From Sarocladium kiliense (lineage: Eukaryota > Ascomycota > Sordariomycetes > Hypocreales > Sarocladiaceae), in assembly GCA_030734395.1 (NCBI GenBank), contig JAUZTG010000003.1, positions 124,001 through 188,000 of the forward strand: a DNA stretch of 64,000 bases. The letters run 5' to 3'. Position numbers and translations under genes: made by a program. The notes beneath the pieces were generated by a model. It made no database searches. It was not told the DNA's origin and was given only the letters and a program-made list of their open reading frames with translations. Within the stretch, counting starts at the first letter, position 1. Each line of letters starts with the position of its first letter. This document shows, piece by piece, positions 10,727-22,600 of the stretch.

Positions 10727-12291
10727 TTACCCATATACGCCTCGCTCAAACTTGTCCACGTCGTAGTACCTCGGTACAATTGTGTTACCGTTGAATACCC
10801 GCCCATCCAACTCCGAGACAGCCTGCATTCAGTCAGCACCCCTTTACCGTAAGTTCATAACGTAGACAAACTCACCCTTAGTGCGGAGATCTGATCCGTG
10901 AACTTGATAAAGACGCGGCGTCGTTCTTGGTCGATGTATAGTCGCTCCACACGACCGTACTGTGTTTGCTTGCGTTAGCTTGTTTCTCTCTCACAGGGAT
11001 GACGATCGACATTGGGTCACTCACCTTCTCGCCACATTCTTCGCCGATTTCCTGTCCCAATCCTGCGGAGATCTCCTCTTGTAGGTCCGGCATGTTCTCC
11101 AGCATATTTTCTAAGACGATGACCTCGCTCATCTTGCCCTTGCCCTCGGCGGCATCCTTCGCCTCCTCAGCAGCAGCTCTCTGACCACCAAGGATCTTCG
11201 CCTTGTTTGCTGGATCGGCCCAGCCGCCACCTTCAGCGTCTGAACGTTTCTTTCGCTTCTCAACTTTGACGTGGAGAGGGTTGATGATTCCGGAGGAGGA
11301 GGCGCCGAGACCAGTGCCGGAGGTCCAGCCGTATTTCTTCATGAGGCGGGATGCGAAGTTGGCTTGGCCAGGGAGAGAGGTTTGAGCCGGTGGTGAGGTG
11401 GTAAGGGCGGGGGGAGGTGAGTAGGCCTCATCTTTGTCATCGTTGTCAGGTTGGGTGTAGCGGATGGGGGCGGCTGAGATGGTGTTGGAGGGTTGTTCTG
11501 GGGGTGGTGGTGGGAGGGCTTCAGGCGGAGGAGCGGGTGGATGAGCAGGTGGTGATTGTGGTGGAGGAGCGAAGTTGTAGGATGATGGAGGAGCGAATTG
11601 GTCTGTGGAGGGGGGTCAGTAATATCTTCGTGAAGCTCAATATCGTAGAGTACTGACTTGAAGCAACGGGCCTGGAGTCGACTTCGGAGTCATCTGACAG
11701 ATCGCTCTGCTGCTCCCTCTCCCTTCTGTGTCTGTAAAGCAATGCTTTCCACTCTCGTACTTCGTCAATCTTCTCGTCGCTCCTCAAGTACTCATCCACG
11801 TTCGTCGGTCGTGTTGGGTCGTAGACGTCGTCCCAGTCCGTCTCTACGGGGTGGTGTTGCTTCTTCTTCTTTTTGCGCCCACCTCGTTGGCGCTTCTCTC
11901 CTGTGCCATAACGCCATTCATCGTCTTCGGTCGCAGCCCAGTCTGCGAGGGTGCTCTTCTGAGGCTGCTGTGCTGCTGCTGCGCTGTTCTTAGGATCGGA
12001 TGGAGGAGGAGGTGGTGCTTGTTGGGCTTGCGTAGCAGCTGGAGGTGGCCGCGGCGCCGATTTCGGTTTCGCAGTCTTCTGCTGGGGTCGTCGTATGGGT
12101 TGGAAGCGGAGTGCAGGGTCTAAGGGTTTCTTGGACGCGGCAGCAGAGGTTTCGGCTGTCGCATCGGACTGTTGGCTGTTGTAGCGAACGGGAGCTGACG
12201 AGATGGTCGCGGGTTTCTCGTTCGGGTCGAGGAGGTGGTCGTAGAGGGATAGACCACCCTTTTGAGGTGGCGGAGGAGGAGCTGCCATCAT
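10727..12291 (-). CDS. SPF45-like splicing factor (G-patch plus RRM/UHM)
   Basis: Four exons (12291-11658, 11602-11025, 10959-10876, 10822-10727) give 463 residues. The N-terminal two thirds are Pro/Ala/Gln-rich and contain a basic RKKKKKQHH run and a conserved acidic-aromatic stretch around WDDVYDPTRPTNVDEY. The G-patch starts at about residue 294 (LMKKYGWTSGTGLGASS, then GIINPL). A C-terminal RRM follows, with YGRVERLYI, RRRVFIKF (RNP1-like) and VPRYYDVDKF. The last motif matches the R-x-F loop position of U2AF-homology motifs, with Tyr instead of Phe. SPF45/RBM17 acts in 3' splice-site recognition and alternative splicing. Exon phases join without error, and the last two introns interrupt the RRM. 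The gene diverges from DBP5. Confidence 0.9.
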
Positions 12292-12728
12292 ATATGCGCT
12301 GTCAATCGCAACAAGCCATTGCGCACAGTGTCACGGCGTCGAGAGGTCGTGTTCTGTGCCGTGCAATGCTGAAGCTGTGCCTGGAGGGTCTAACTCAAGG
12401 GTAGTCAAAACTGACGTCGCAGGTGTGGCGCAAAACGTGATGGAAGCTCCAGCGCTGTGGCTGCCAGCTAGTGCCCCGCCACAGCCTTGCAGTCAAAGGC
12501 AACCCCGCCAAAAACAGTCCGTTTGGAGGCGATTCTTGAACTCTACATCCGAGCTTTTGACCTTTTGAACCTTGCAGGGCGGCGTCTTTTCCTCTTGTCT
12601 TTGATCCCGCGGCTCACACCTTCTTTTCAAAGAGCGACTACAGTCTCTGTTCTCAGATTGAGGTACCGAGAATCGCCTCCTTCCCACCGACCTCCCACCA
12701 CACGACTACCGATCAAATCCCCGCCACT
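12292..12728. promoter_or_regulatory. Divergent promoter of the SPF45-like gene and DBP5
   Basis: 437 nt separate the two start codons of genes transcribed away from each other. Both products act on mRNA. Specific elements were not identified. Confidence 0.5.
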
Positions 12729-14379
12729 ATGGCCGACCTCGCAAGCCGGATCACCAATCCTAACGAGGGCGCACCGCCAGCTGATGCTGCTCCCGCCGAT
12801 GTCACTGCTGGTGACGCACCGGCTGCTGACGATCAGGTCGATGGCGCCAAGGACAGCGGCTTGACGGAGGTCGAATTCGATGTTGAGGTCTCCCTCAGTG
12901 ATCTCCAAGCAAACGCGGCTACGCCCTTCCACTCCGCAACGCAATGGACTGATCTCGGACTGTGAGAAGCCCTCTGAAGGAAGACAGTTCTATTTGCTGA
13001 CGATGATATAAAGGTCTGAGCCGATCCTCAAAGGCCTCATGGCCGTCAACTTCCGCAAGCCCTCCAAGGTCCAGGGCAAGTCTCTGCCTCTGATGCTCGC
13101 CGACCCCCCGAGAAACATGCTCGCTCAATCTCAGTCCGGCACGGGAAAGACGGGTGCTTTCGTCACGGCGATATTGTCTCGCGTCGACTTCACTCGACCC
13201 GACGTCCCTCAGGCAATGGTCTTGGCCCCAAGTCGAGAGCTCGCGCGCCAGATTCAGGGCGTTATCAACGTCATTGGTCGCTTCATCGAGAACCTCAACG
13301 TGGCAGCTGCTATTCCTGGTGCAGTGCCGAGGGGTGAACCGGTCAGGTCGGCGGTCATTGTCGGCACACCGGGCACAGTCATGGACCTCATTCGGCGGAG
13401 GCAGTTGGACCCCTCTGGTTTGCGCGTCCTGGTCTTGGATGAGGCAGACAACATGTTGGACCAGCAGGGTCTAGGTGACCAGTGCATGAAGGTCAAGACG
13501 TGAGATAGCGTCCTTCTGATGATTTAGGTGCGAATATTGGCTCACTGTTGCATAGGCTCCTTCCGAAGGACATTCAGATTCTTCTGTTCTCGGCTACCTT
13601 CCCCGACAAGGTTAACAACTACTCGGCCAAGTTCGCCCCGAACGCGCACACGCTCAAGCTGCAGCGTAGCGAGCTCACAGTCAAGGGCATTTCCCAGATG
13701 TACATCGACTGCCCTGAAGACGACACCAAGTACGATATTCTGTGCAAATTGTATGGTCTGATGACGATTGGCCAGTCGGTTATTTTCGTCAAGGTATGCT
13801 ATTTAACACAAGGCTTTGTTTACGAGCAATACTGACTGTATGCAGACCCGTGAAAGCGCTAGCGAGATCGCACGACGCATGGTTGCAGACGGCCACAAAG
13901 TGTCTGCCATCCACGCAGCATTCGATGGTGCTGAGCGTGATGAGCTTCTGACCAAGTTCCGAAATGCAGAGAACAAGGTCCTGATCACCACCAACGTCCT
14001 TGCCCGTGGTATCGACGTCTCAAGTGTGTCTATGGTCATCAACTACGACATCCCAATGAAGGGCCGGGGCGATGCAGAGCCGGACGCGGAGACTTATCTC
14101 CACAGAATCGGCCGGACAGGACGTTTCGGCCGTGTCGGTGTCAGCATCAGCTTTGTGTACGACAAGAAGAGTTTTATGGCGCTCAGCAGCATTGCGGAGA
14201 CCTACGGCATCGACCTGGTGAGGCTGGACGTGGAGGACTGGGACCTGGCAGAGGAGACGGTCAAGAATGTCATCAAGACGAACAGAGCCAAGGCGAATTA
14301 CGCCCCCAGCGCAACGGACAAGGCTCAGGCTGCCGCAGCTGAGGGTGCAGCGCCGGCGGTGGCTCCTGAGGCGGCCTAG
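12729..14379 (+). CDS. DBP5: DEAD-box ATP-dependent RNA helicase Dbp5
   Basis: Four exons (12729-12961, 13014-13499, 13556-13793, 13846-14379) give 496 residues. The full motif series is visible: a Q-motif region FRKPSKVQGKSLP, Walker A SGTGKT (residues 119-124), PSRELARQ, DEAD at 220-223, SATFP, ARGID and HRIGRTGRFG. The acidic N-terminal extension, the DLQANAATPFHSATQWTDLGL segment and the insert MKGRGDAEPDAETYLHR identify Dbp5/DDX19 rather than eIF4A. Dbp5 remodels exported mRNPs at the cytoplasmic face of the nuclear pore, activated by Gle1 and inositol hexakisphosphate, and aids translation termination. The C-terminus carries a short Ala-rich tail. The three introns (52-56 nt) all lie in conserved regions and join in phase. 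Confidence 0.97.
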
Positions 14380-16676
14380 GGGATGCCGCCTTTTGGACTT
14401 ACGTATGGCGGCCAGAGGCTGAGAGGTGGATATAGGGTGTCCTCATATCACAACGCTGGATGGCGCTACTGAGAGATTGTCACGAGGATGTTTGCTTCAG
14501 GTTACATGGAGAGGCTAAGAACGAGCTCCGAGAGAGTGGAAAATGAAGCTACGACGAGATACCAGACATGTTGCACAGTGTTCAAAACAAAGAAGCGGTA
14601 GCTGTAGTAACGGAGAAGACCCTTGCTCCGGAGTGGAATAGACTTGCTTGCTGTATAATTTGCCAGAGATGATGGGTGGGCTGAGCTATCAGCCAAAAGA
14701 AGCTCCATGATTTCGACGTGAGATGCCGGATGGAATTTGTCGGTGAAAAACAGGGCAAAGGACGATCTTTGGGATTCAATTGATCAGCATTGACAGCTTG
14801 AGTCAGAATCAAGAGCAGCAAGAGGTCGCATGAAGTTGTGGGCACGTGCATGCAGGTTTTCTTATAGCAGAACCGCGGTGCTTGGTGCTAACCCGCCAGC
14901 ATCAGTGGTTAAGATTCTCCACTGGTAGCCTCACCGCTTCACCCTCTCTACAGTACAAGCACCCACAACAGCCTTACCGCCTCGACACTGGACGAGACTG
15001 AGATTGGCCGACCAGGATTGACCTGGTCATGTGAGGCGAAAAGTCAAAGATGGGCAAAAATAACAGTGGTTGGAATTTGCGGTGACCAGGGGCGGCGAGT
15101 GCCCAGCCCCAGCGTCTGTGCGAGGGCTACGGAGTCATCATCAAGCACTGACCAAGAATTGCGACAGGGACATTCCGCACCGTGCTGCTCGCTTTCTTCG
15201 GAACATTTCGGCCATGAGAAACAAGAGAAATAAATAAACAAGAAGGCATGCACGGGCTTTGGGAGACGGCACGGTGCAGCGGATGACAGGCCACACAAAA
15301 CCCCACGCTTTTTGATGCTGTGGCCCAACATCGTCTGAAATGCAGTGCAGCCCGACCCAACCTCCTCCTGCTGCTGCTGCTCTTCCCAGAAGGGACCCAG
15401 CCAGAGTCAAGCGAACAACTGGCAGACGCGCGCCACGTTGCAAGCGAATGGGGCAACTGGGTCTCTTTTCGCTCTCTCTGATATTCATGCACGCCGAGAA
15501 GGTGCGCGCGCGGATCTTCCCACCCTCTGCCGCAGGGGAGTGAGAATTCGATCAAAGGGCAGTTCGTCCGTGTGAATGCCCAAGATGAACCCTCATGCCA
15601 GGTACCCTTACGTTGCAATGCAATACACTCCTCCCGGCCAAACGGCCAGCGCATCATCTCGCCGCCCAATGTCACCATATGTCCGTCTTCAAGCTGCATA
15701 CCCGCGCTTGACCTCGATATTCGGTTGGTCTGCCCATGGCCGGATCATGCAGGTTCCTCAACCCCCAGCTGTCAGGCCGCTATGGCTGCCATATCCACCA
15801 GAGCTCCGTCTGGGTCGTGCTCTCAAGTGAGGCTATCCCAGCCGAACTGCTTTGGCCCGCAGTGACGCTACTCCTCGTACATATGAGATGGTCATGTGTG
15901 CCGCGGGACAACACCAACCACCCCACGGCCGGACTGCATATCGAGCCCAATTGTTGACTCGTCGATGGCTACGTGGCCGACCTTGATGGCCGAGAGAGGC
16001 AGGGAAAAAAGCTGGGGGCACCTCAAGGCCCAAGGGTCTCCTCGAACCGGACCTAGTAGCTTCTATGTACGACCCGCCAGATGCAGGCCTGGCCGGGGGT
16101 GCGGGAACAACCCTGGGCGTGGGGTCCTGCCACTACGTACTATCTTGACCCCGTCATCGGCGAGACACAGCATCATGTTGACAGCTCAATTTTTCAGTGC
16201 AGGGTCCAAGTGTGGTTGTGCCTCGGCGTTCCCTTTTCTATGACCCCTTGTCCCGCTTCCTAGACACCCTGCCTCCTCCTCTTCCTTACTTACACCTCCC
16301 ATCAACGAATCATTATTGACTTGTGACGAAGAAACACGTTGTACGCTGCTCATGATACCAAGTTGCTTTGCTGTCCTGAGAAGTTTGACGTATACCTAAT
16401 CACTTGCGTTTCCTTGCTTGGAGTTTATTGGGCATCGATCACATATCCCTTGCTCATCTTTCTGCAGATACCCACCACTGTGCATTACGACCAACATCTC
16501 CTTGGAGACAACAGCAGAGCCCAGTCTTGTACATACGGGGCTCGTATACATACCAACAGATTCACATCAGAGTGCAGAACATTAAGCACACTCTTCACCC
16601 TCAAGACTTACCAAGTCGATTGGGGTGAACGAAGACGCGACAGAAGAGAGAGAAGAAAGATAGAACTCACGAAGCC
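14380..16676. other. 2.3-kb intergenic region, no gene seen
   Basis: Holds the DBP5 3' region and the upstream region of the giant-protein gene. Open frames of up to 190 codons on the minus strand (15127-15699) have no recognisable features. The last 300 nt before 16677 are AC-rich and resemble a fungal leader. Confidence 0.45.
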
Positions 16677-19600
16677 ATGAGTTCGGGGCACAATGTTGAG
16701 TTCAGCCCGTCGTACGACCTGTCAACGGTTCAGTACTCGGACTTCTCAAAAGTGAACTACTTCCAGCCGTCTGACTCGGAGCCGGAAACGGGTAATGATC
16801 AGAGTGAGTTCTCCTGGCCCTGAAGCTACACTTTCACCAGGACTGGGATACTGATACTTATCTTATAGCTGATGCTGAGTACGACAGCAATGATGATGTG
16901 AGGGAAGGCCAGGCAGCGGCTGTGCCACCACCTGCTGCCCTGTCGAAGAAGGACAAGAAGAAAGCCAAGAAAGAGAAGAAGAAGGCTGCCGCTGCCTCGG
17001 CGGATCCTGAGGACGACGAAGACGAGGATGACAGACCCGCTGCCGTGGTCTCCGACGACGAAGATGCCGCCCCAACTTCCGCCAGCAGCAAGAAGAAGTC
17101 TAAGAAGGACAAGAAGAAGAAGTCTGCTGCTGTTGAGCCAGCGCCTCCGCTGACTCCTGAGAAGGCCAAGTCTGCAGAGGAGGAAGCGTCTGGCAAGAAG
17201 GGCAAGGCAAAGTCGAAGAAGGACAAGAAGAAGGAGAAAGAGAAGGAGAAGAAGGCCAAGGCCTCGGGCAAGACGGACAAGGGCCTAGGGAAGGGTGAGG
17301 CTGCTGCTGTTGCCGCAGGCGTCGGCGTTGGGGCCGCCGGAGTCACTGCTGCAGCTATGGCTGCGGATGAGGACGCGGATGAGAAGCCCGCAGAGCAACC
17401 AGCGCCAGCTGAAGTCTCAGCAGCCGAGGCGCTTCCAACCGCTGATGCTCCTGCTCCTGAGCCAGCCGCGGAGGAGCCATCAACGGAGCCGGTTAAGACT
17501 GAGTCACCAGCTGCGGACGAACCTACCACTGGAGCTCCACCATCAACAGAAGCAGAGCCTGAATCAAAGCCAGAAGAAGCGTCGGCCGCCGAGGAACCTT
17601 CGACTGAATCAACAGCACCTCCAGCCGCTGAAGCAGAGAAGGAAACAGAATCACCAGCGGCTCCAGTGGTGGAGGAGACTTCAGAGGCTCCAGCGGAGGC
17701 TGTGGAAGCGACAGAGAAGCCAGCTGAGGAAGTCCAAGCTGCTACCCCAGATGAGGATACTCCCGCTGCCGATCCTGCTCCGGCTCCCGAAGAGTCAGTA
17801 CCGGCACCTGAGCCGGCGAAAGAGGACGCCCTTGAGGCGAAGACGGAAGACGACAACACACCCACCGCCCCTGCCGCCGCCGATGAGGAGGTGAAGGCCG
17901 CCGAACCCGCCGCTGAGCCCGAAGTCGAAGAAGCAAAGGCCCCAGAGGAGCCACAGCCTGAGACCCAGGGGCCAGAGGCTGACAAGCCTGAGCCGACACC
18001 TGAGGCTCCAGGTCCAGCAGGGGAGGCAGCGACTGAGCCCGTTGCAGAGCCTGAGGTCGCCCCAGTCGAGGAGTCAAAGCCTGCAGAGGAGTCAAAGCCT
18101 GCAGAGGAGTCAAAGCCTGCAGAGGAGTCAAAGCCTGCAGAGGAGTCAAAGCCTGCAGAGGAGTCAAAGTCCATTGCGGAACCTGAAGTCGAGAAGCCAG
18201 AACCGACGTCTGAGACCGTAGCTCCTGCGGAGGAGACCTCGGCAGAGCCCGCTCCTGTTGTTGAGACCAAGGCTGAGGAAGAGACCAAGGCTGAGGAAGA
18301 GACCAAGGCTGAGGAAGAGACCAAGGCTGAGGAAGAGACCAAGGCTGAGGAAGAGACCAAGGCTGAGGAAGAGACCAAGGCTGAGGAAGAGACCAAGGCT
18401 GAGGAAGAGACCAAGGCTGAGGACCCTGGTGCTTCTGCCTCCGAAGAGGTGAAGACCACGACCGAAACACAGGTCTCGGAGCCTGCCGAACCTGTCGCGG
18501 CTCCTGATGCGGCTCCCGTTGGAGAGGCTTCGACTGCCGCTCCTGCACCTGAAGCAGAGACTTTTACTGGCGAAGAGCCAAAGCCTGCTGTTGAAAGCGA
18601 GACTGTCCCAGCTGAGTCACCAGAGACTCCAGTTGCGGTCGTCGAGAAGACACCAGCGCCGGAGACAGATGATACGCCTGTGACTACGGAAGCAGAAGTT
18701 TCTAAAGCTGAATCGGTCGCGGAAGAGGTTGAGTCAAAGCCGGCGGAAGAATCAACCGCTGTTACAGAGGAGAAGCGCGTTGAGGATTCACAGGCTGCAG
18801 TGGAGTCAAGCCCTGCCGAAAAGCCTGAGACGGCGGAAGCTTTACCTGCTTCGGACGAAACGAAACCAGCTGAAGAAGTCATTCCTCCTGCCACAGAGGT
18901 TGTGAAGGACGCTGCTGAGGTTGAGCCTGCCGAAGAGAAGCAAGATGCCAGCAAAGAGGCGGATGCCGAGGTCGAAAACCCAGCCGTAGAGGACGATGGA
19001 AAGGCTGCAGAGGCTCCCGCTGCGGCTGGTGATAAGCCTGTAGAAGAAGTGGTCGAGCCCAAGGAGGAGCCTGTGGTAAATGAGGCTTCGACTGAGGAGG
19101 CGAAGCCCGCCGAAGAGCCCGTGACTGAGCCTACCGTTGTCGCCGAGGCGCCAGCACCAGAAGAGACAGCTCCTACTGAAAGCGAATCAGCTCCCAAAGC
19201 TGATGATCAGCCCGCCGAGGAGGCGGAAGCTCAAGAGGCCGCCGCTGAAGACAGCCCTGCTGAGGAGAAAGCCGTTGAGGTCATTCCAGTAAAGGAGCCA
19301 GTGGACGCAGTACCAGCTGAAGAGAAGCCAGCTGAAGAGAAGCCAGCTGAAGAGAAGCCAGCTGAAGAGAAGCCAGCTGAAGAGAAGCCAGCTGAAGAGA
19401 AGCCAGCTGAAGAGAAGCCAGCTGAAGAGAAGCCTGAAGAGAAGCCTGAAGAGCCTTTTCAAGAGTCAACGGCCGCTGCTGAGGAGCCTGTCGCTGCTCA
19501 AAATGAGGACGAGGCAGCTTCTGGAGATGCCGAGAAAGTTGATGGCAAAGACGATGCCGCAGCTGCCCCCGAGTTCGCCAACTCGAAAGACGGTCCCGAG

Positions 19601-22600
19601 GAGAGTAAAGCTGAGGCCAGTGAATCCCCAGAAACAACCATCCCTATCGAGCCTTCGAAAGACGAGGCCGAGGTTATCGCACAAGTGAAGACTGGGACAG
19701 AAGAGCCATTGCCCGCCACTGAAGCTTCCGAAAACCCTCCAGCCGATACGGAGCCCAAAGAGCCAGAGCCCACTGCTGAGCCTCTGGCTTCTGCCGAATC
19801 AGAAGAGAAACCCAGCCTCGATGATGTCGAGCCAACGAAGGACCTCGAAGAGGACAACACGGCATCGGCTGCGGGAAGCGGAGAAGATCCTGCGCCCAAC
19901 GTTGAGTCTGTGGATTCGACACCAGAGGAGCAGCCAGCGGCGGCTGAAATCCCTTCCTCGGAAAAGCCTCCGGTTGAAGAGGATGCTCAAAAGGAGACCG
20001 AGGACGCTGCGACTCGGGACGCTACACCCAAAGCTGGTGTCGATGCGGCGGGCTCATCTGATGACATGCCAGCAGCCGAGGCGGAGGATGGCGCAAAGAA
20101 TGCAGAGGCAGAGGAGTCAAAGCCTGAAGCACACACTGCGGACGCCAAAGATGACGTGTCTGTATCCGCGCCGGCCGTTGCAGAGGAATCGTCCAAAGAA
20201 GAAGAACCTGCGGAGCCAGCTGAGTCAGTTGCGGCAATCAAGGACGATGTTGTCGCTGATACGGATGAGAAGTTCGCTGAGCCAGAAGCATCAATTGAGA
20301 ACAGCGCTGAGGCCACCCCAGAATCACCCGCCTCGCCAAAGCAGGTCCGCTTCGCCGAGAAGGACGAGGAGATCTCCGGCAACCTGAGCCGCGACGAGGC
20401 CGACACAGGACCTCAGGAAGAGATCAATGGCGTCCCGGAGACAGCAGCCGAGGAGCCTTCCCCTGCTCCTATAACGGAAGAGGCTGACACGGCCATCGAG
20501 AAGGCTATTGTTGAAGACAAGGTCGAGGATAAGGCAGCTCCTGAGCCAACTGAAATTCCGGCTGAGACCGATGCTGATACCTCCACCACCGTTTCTGAAG
20601 ACAAGACTGAGGCCAGTGACGCTGCAGACACTCAATCTGCCGTTTCAGTACCCGATGAGAAGCCATCTGAGGCGCCAACAGCTGCCTCTTCGGACCTTGA
20701 AGAAGAAAAAGCAGCTGAGGCGGTCTCTGCGGATGACGCCGTTGCTGAGGTGCCGGCTACGGAGGCTCCTGCTACGATCGAGGCCACAGAGCCAGCCATC
20801 AAAGACACAGCAGAGGTCGAGGAGGTAGACTCATCGCCTGCTGCTCCAGAAGCTGATGCCGCAGCTGCTGGTGATAAATCAGCCGAGGACGGACCAGTTG
20901 AGGAGGTCAAGCCTGACATCGAGAGCCCCACAGCCGATGAGAAGCCAACGGCAGAGGCCGAGCAGGCGAACGAGCCACCAGCATCAACGGACGAGGCCGC
21001 GGCTCCAGAGGTGACTGAGCCTGCAGCCATTGCAGCCAAGGAAATCCCTGTCGCAGACGGGCCACAGGAAGAGCCGAAGCCCGAGATCACCGAGCCTCAA
21101 GAGGACTCCAAGCCTGCAGTCGCTGAGGACGCGGACAAGAACGCGAATGAAGCTCCGGTTGCCGCCACCGAGGATAGCTCGGCAGAAGAGCCAGCAGCAG
21201 AGCCAGAAAGCAAGGCAGATGAGCCTACGGAGGTCGTGACTCAGGAAGATGGTTCAGCCGAAGCTGCTGAGACCGTTGCCGAACCGGCCCCCGAGGATGC
21301 TATTGAGACTGTCACCAAAGAGGTTCCAGCCCCGGTCGTTACTGCGGATGAACCTGAAACTTCAATTGAAGTGCCCTCGACTGAGAAGGCCATCGATGAC
21401 GAGACTGCCCAGACCGAGCCAGTCGCAGTCGAAGCAGGCGCTGAGGGTCCTGTACGGCCGGCGACACCTGAAGGAACGAAGGCAGACGAGGCTGGAGATC
21501 AGGATGAGACTGCCCCTGCTGGTGACGATGCAAAAGCCGTGGCTCCTGAAGAAAAGAGCCCCGAGGCAGAGGTAGAAGCGGCTAACAAGGCAGTGGATGC
21601 ACCCGCCGAAGTACCTGATGCTACTTCAGCCGAAGATGTCAAAGACGAGGCGCCTGCTTCTGGTGCCGAAGCCAAGGACGATGCCCCTGAACCTATCGCT
21701 GATAAGGCCGAAGACGTTGTGAAGGAGGCTGAACAGCCCGAAGCAGACGCTGTCGCTGCACCTGCCGAGGATGAAGTCAACGAACCCGAGAAGCCGGCGG
21801 ACAAGACCGAGGAGGCAGCAGCCGAGGAGGAGACCAAGGTCGTCGAGCCGGCTAATGATGTCGCTTCTGAAGCTACAGCTGATCCTGCCACTGATGACAA
21901 GCCGGAAGAGACTACACCAACCCCGGCTGATGAATCTGATGCCGCCGATGCTGAAGACAAGAAGGCAGCAGAAGATGATGCTGCTCCAGCTCCTGTGGCT
22001 GAGGTTGAAGAGGTTCCCGCTGCCGAGGCCAAGGAAACCCCTGCGCCGGACGCCGACGAGGTCAATGCACAGGTCAACGGAGAAGATGGCAAGACTCCTG
22101 ACGTGGAAGCTGCTGACGATGAACCCGCCGAGTCCGCTGCTGAAGCTGTTGTTGACGAGAAGCCCAACGAGGAGAAGGTGGTGGAAGCGGCTGATGATGC
22201 CAAATCCGCTGACGTCGAAGAGACCAATGAGGTTCCGGTCGCAGAGACAAAGCTCGAAGAAACGGCAGACTCTGCACCTGAAGTTGCGAAGGAGGCTGAT
22301 GCTGAACAACCTGCAGCTGATCAAGCGGCCACTGAGGAGCAAAAGGAAGCAGAGGCAAAGGCTGACGTTGCTGCAGACTCTGTTGTTGTTGAAGACACAC
22401 CTAAAGAAGCAGCCGAATCTGCAGCAGCTGAAGACGACCATGTTGAGGCTCCCGCTAAAGCCCCTGCTGAGATACCGGTCGACGCTGTAGCTGAGGCCAA
22501 GGCTGATATCGAAGAGTCTACCGAAGCAGCCGAGAAAGCACAAGAGGCGCCTGCAGCTCCCGAAGCAACCCCTGAAGAAACTAAGGAGGCACCGGTAGAC

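Noticed and set aside
15127..15699. A 190-codon minus-strand frame upstream of the giant gene
   Set aside because: Random composition with many Cys, Trp and His residues, and overlapping frames of equal length on both strands.
16858..19197. A 779-codon Ser/Ala/Gly-rich open frame antisense to the giant gene, and similar antisense frames at 20632-22543
   Set aside because: Codons such as GAG, GCT, CCT and AAG give no stops when read backwards, so these frames mirror the low-complexity sense protein. They lack their own start context and splice support.
18068..19435. Tandem arrays considered as a CRISPR-like array
   Set aside because: There are no unique spacers, the units are head-to-tail codon multiples within a coding frame, and the genome is eukaryotic.
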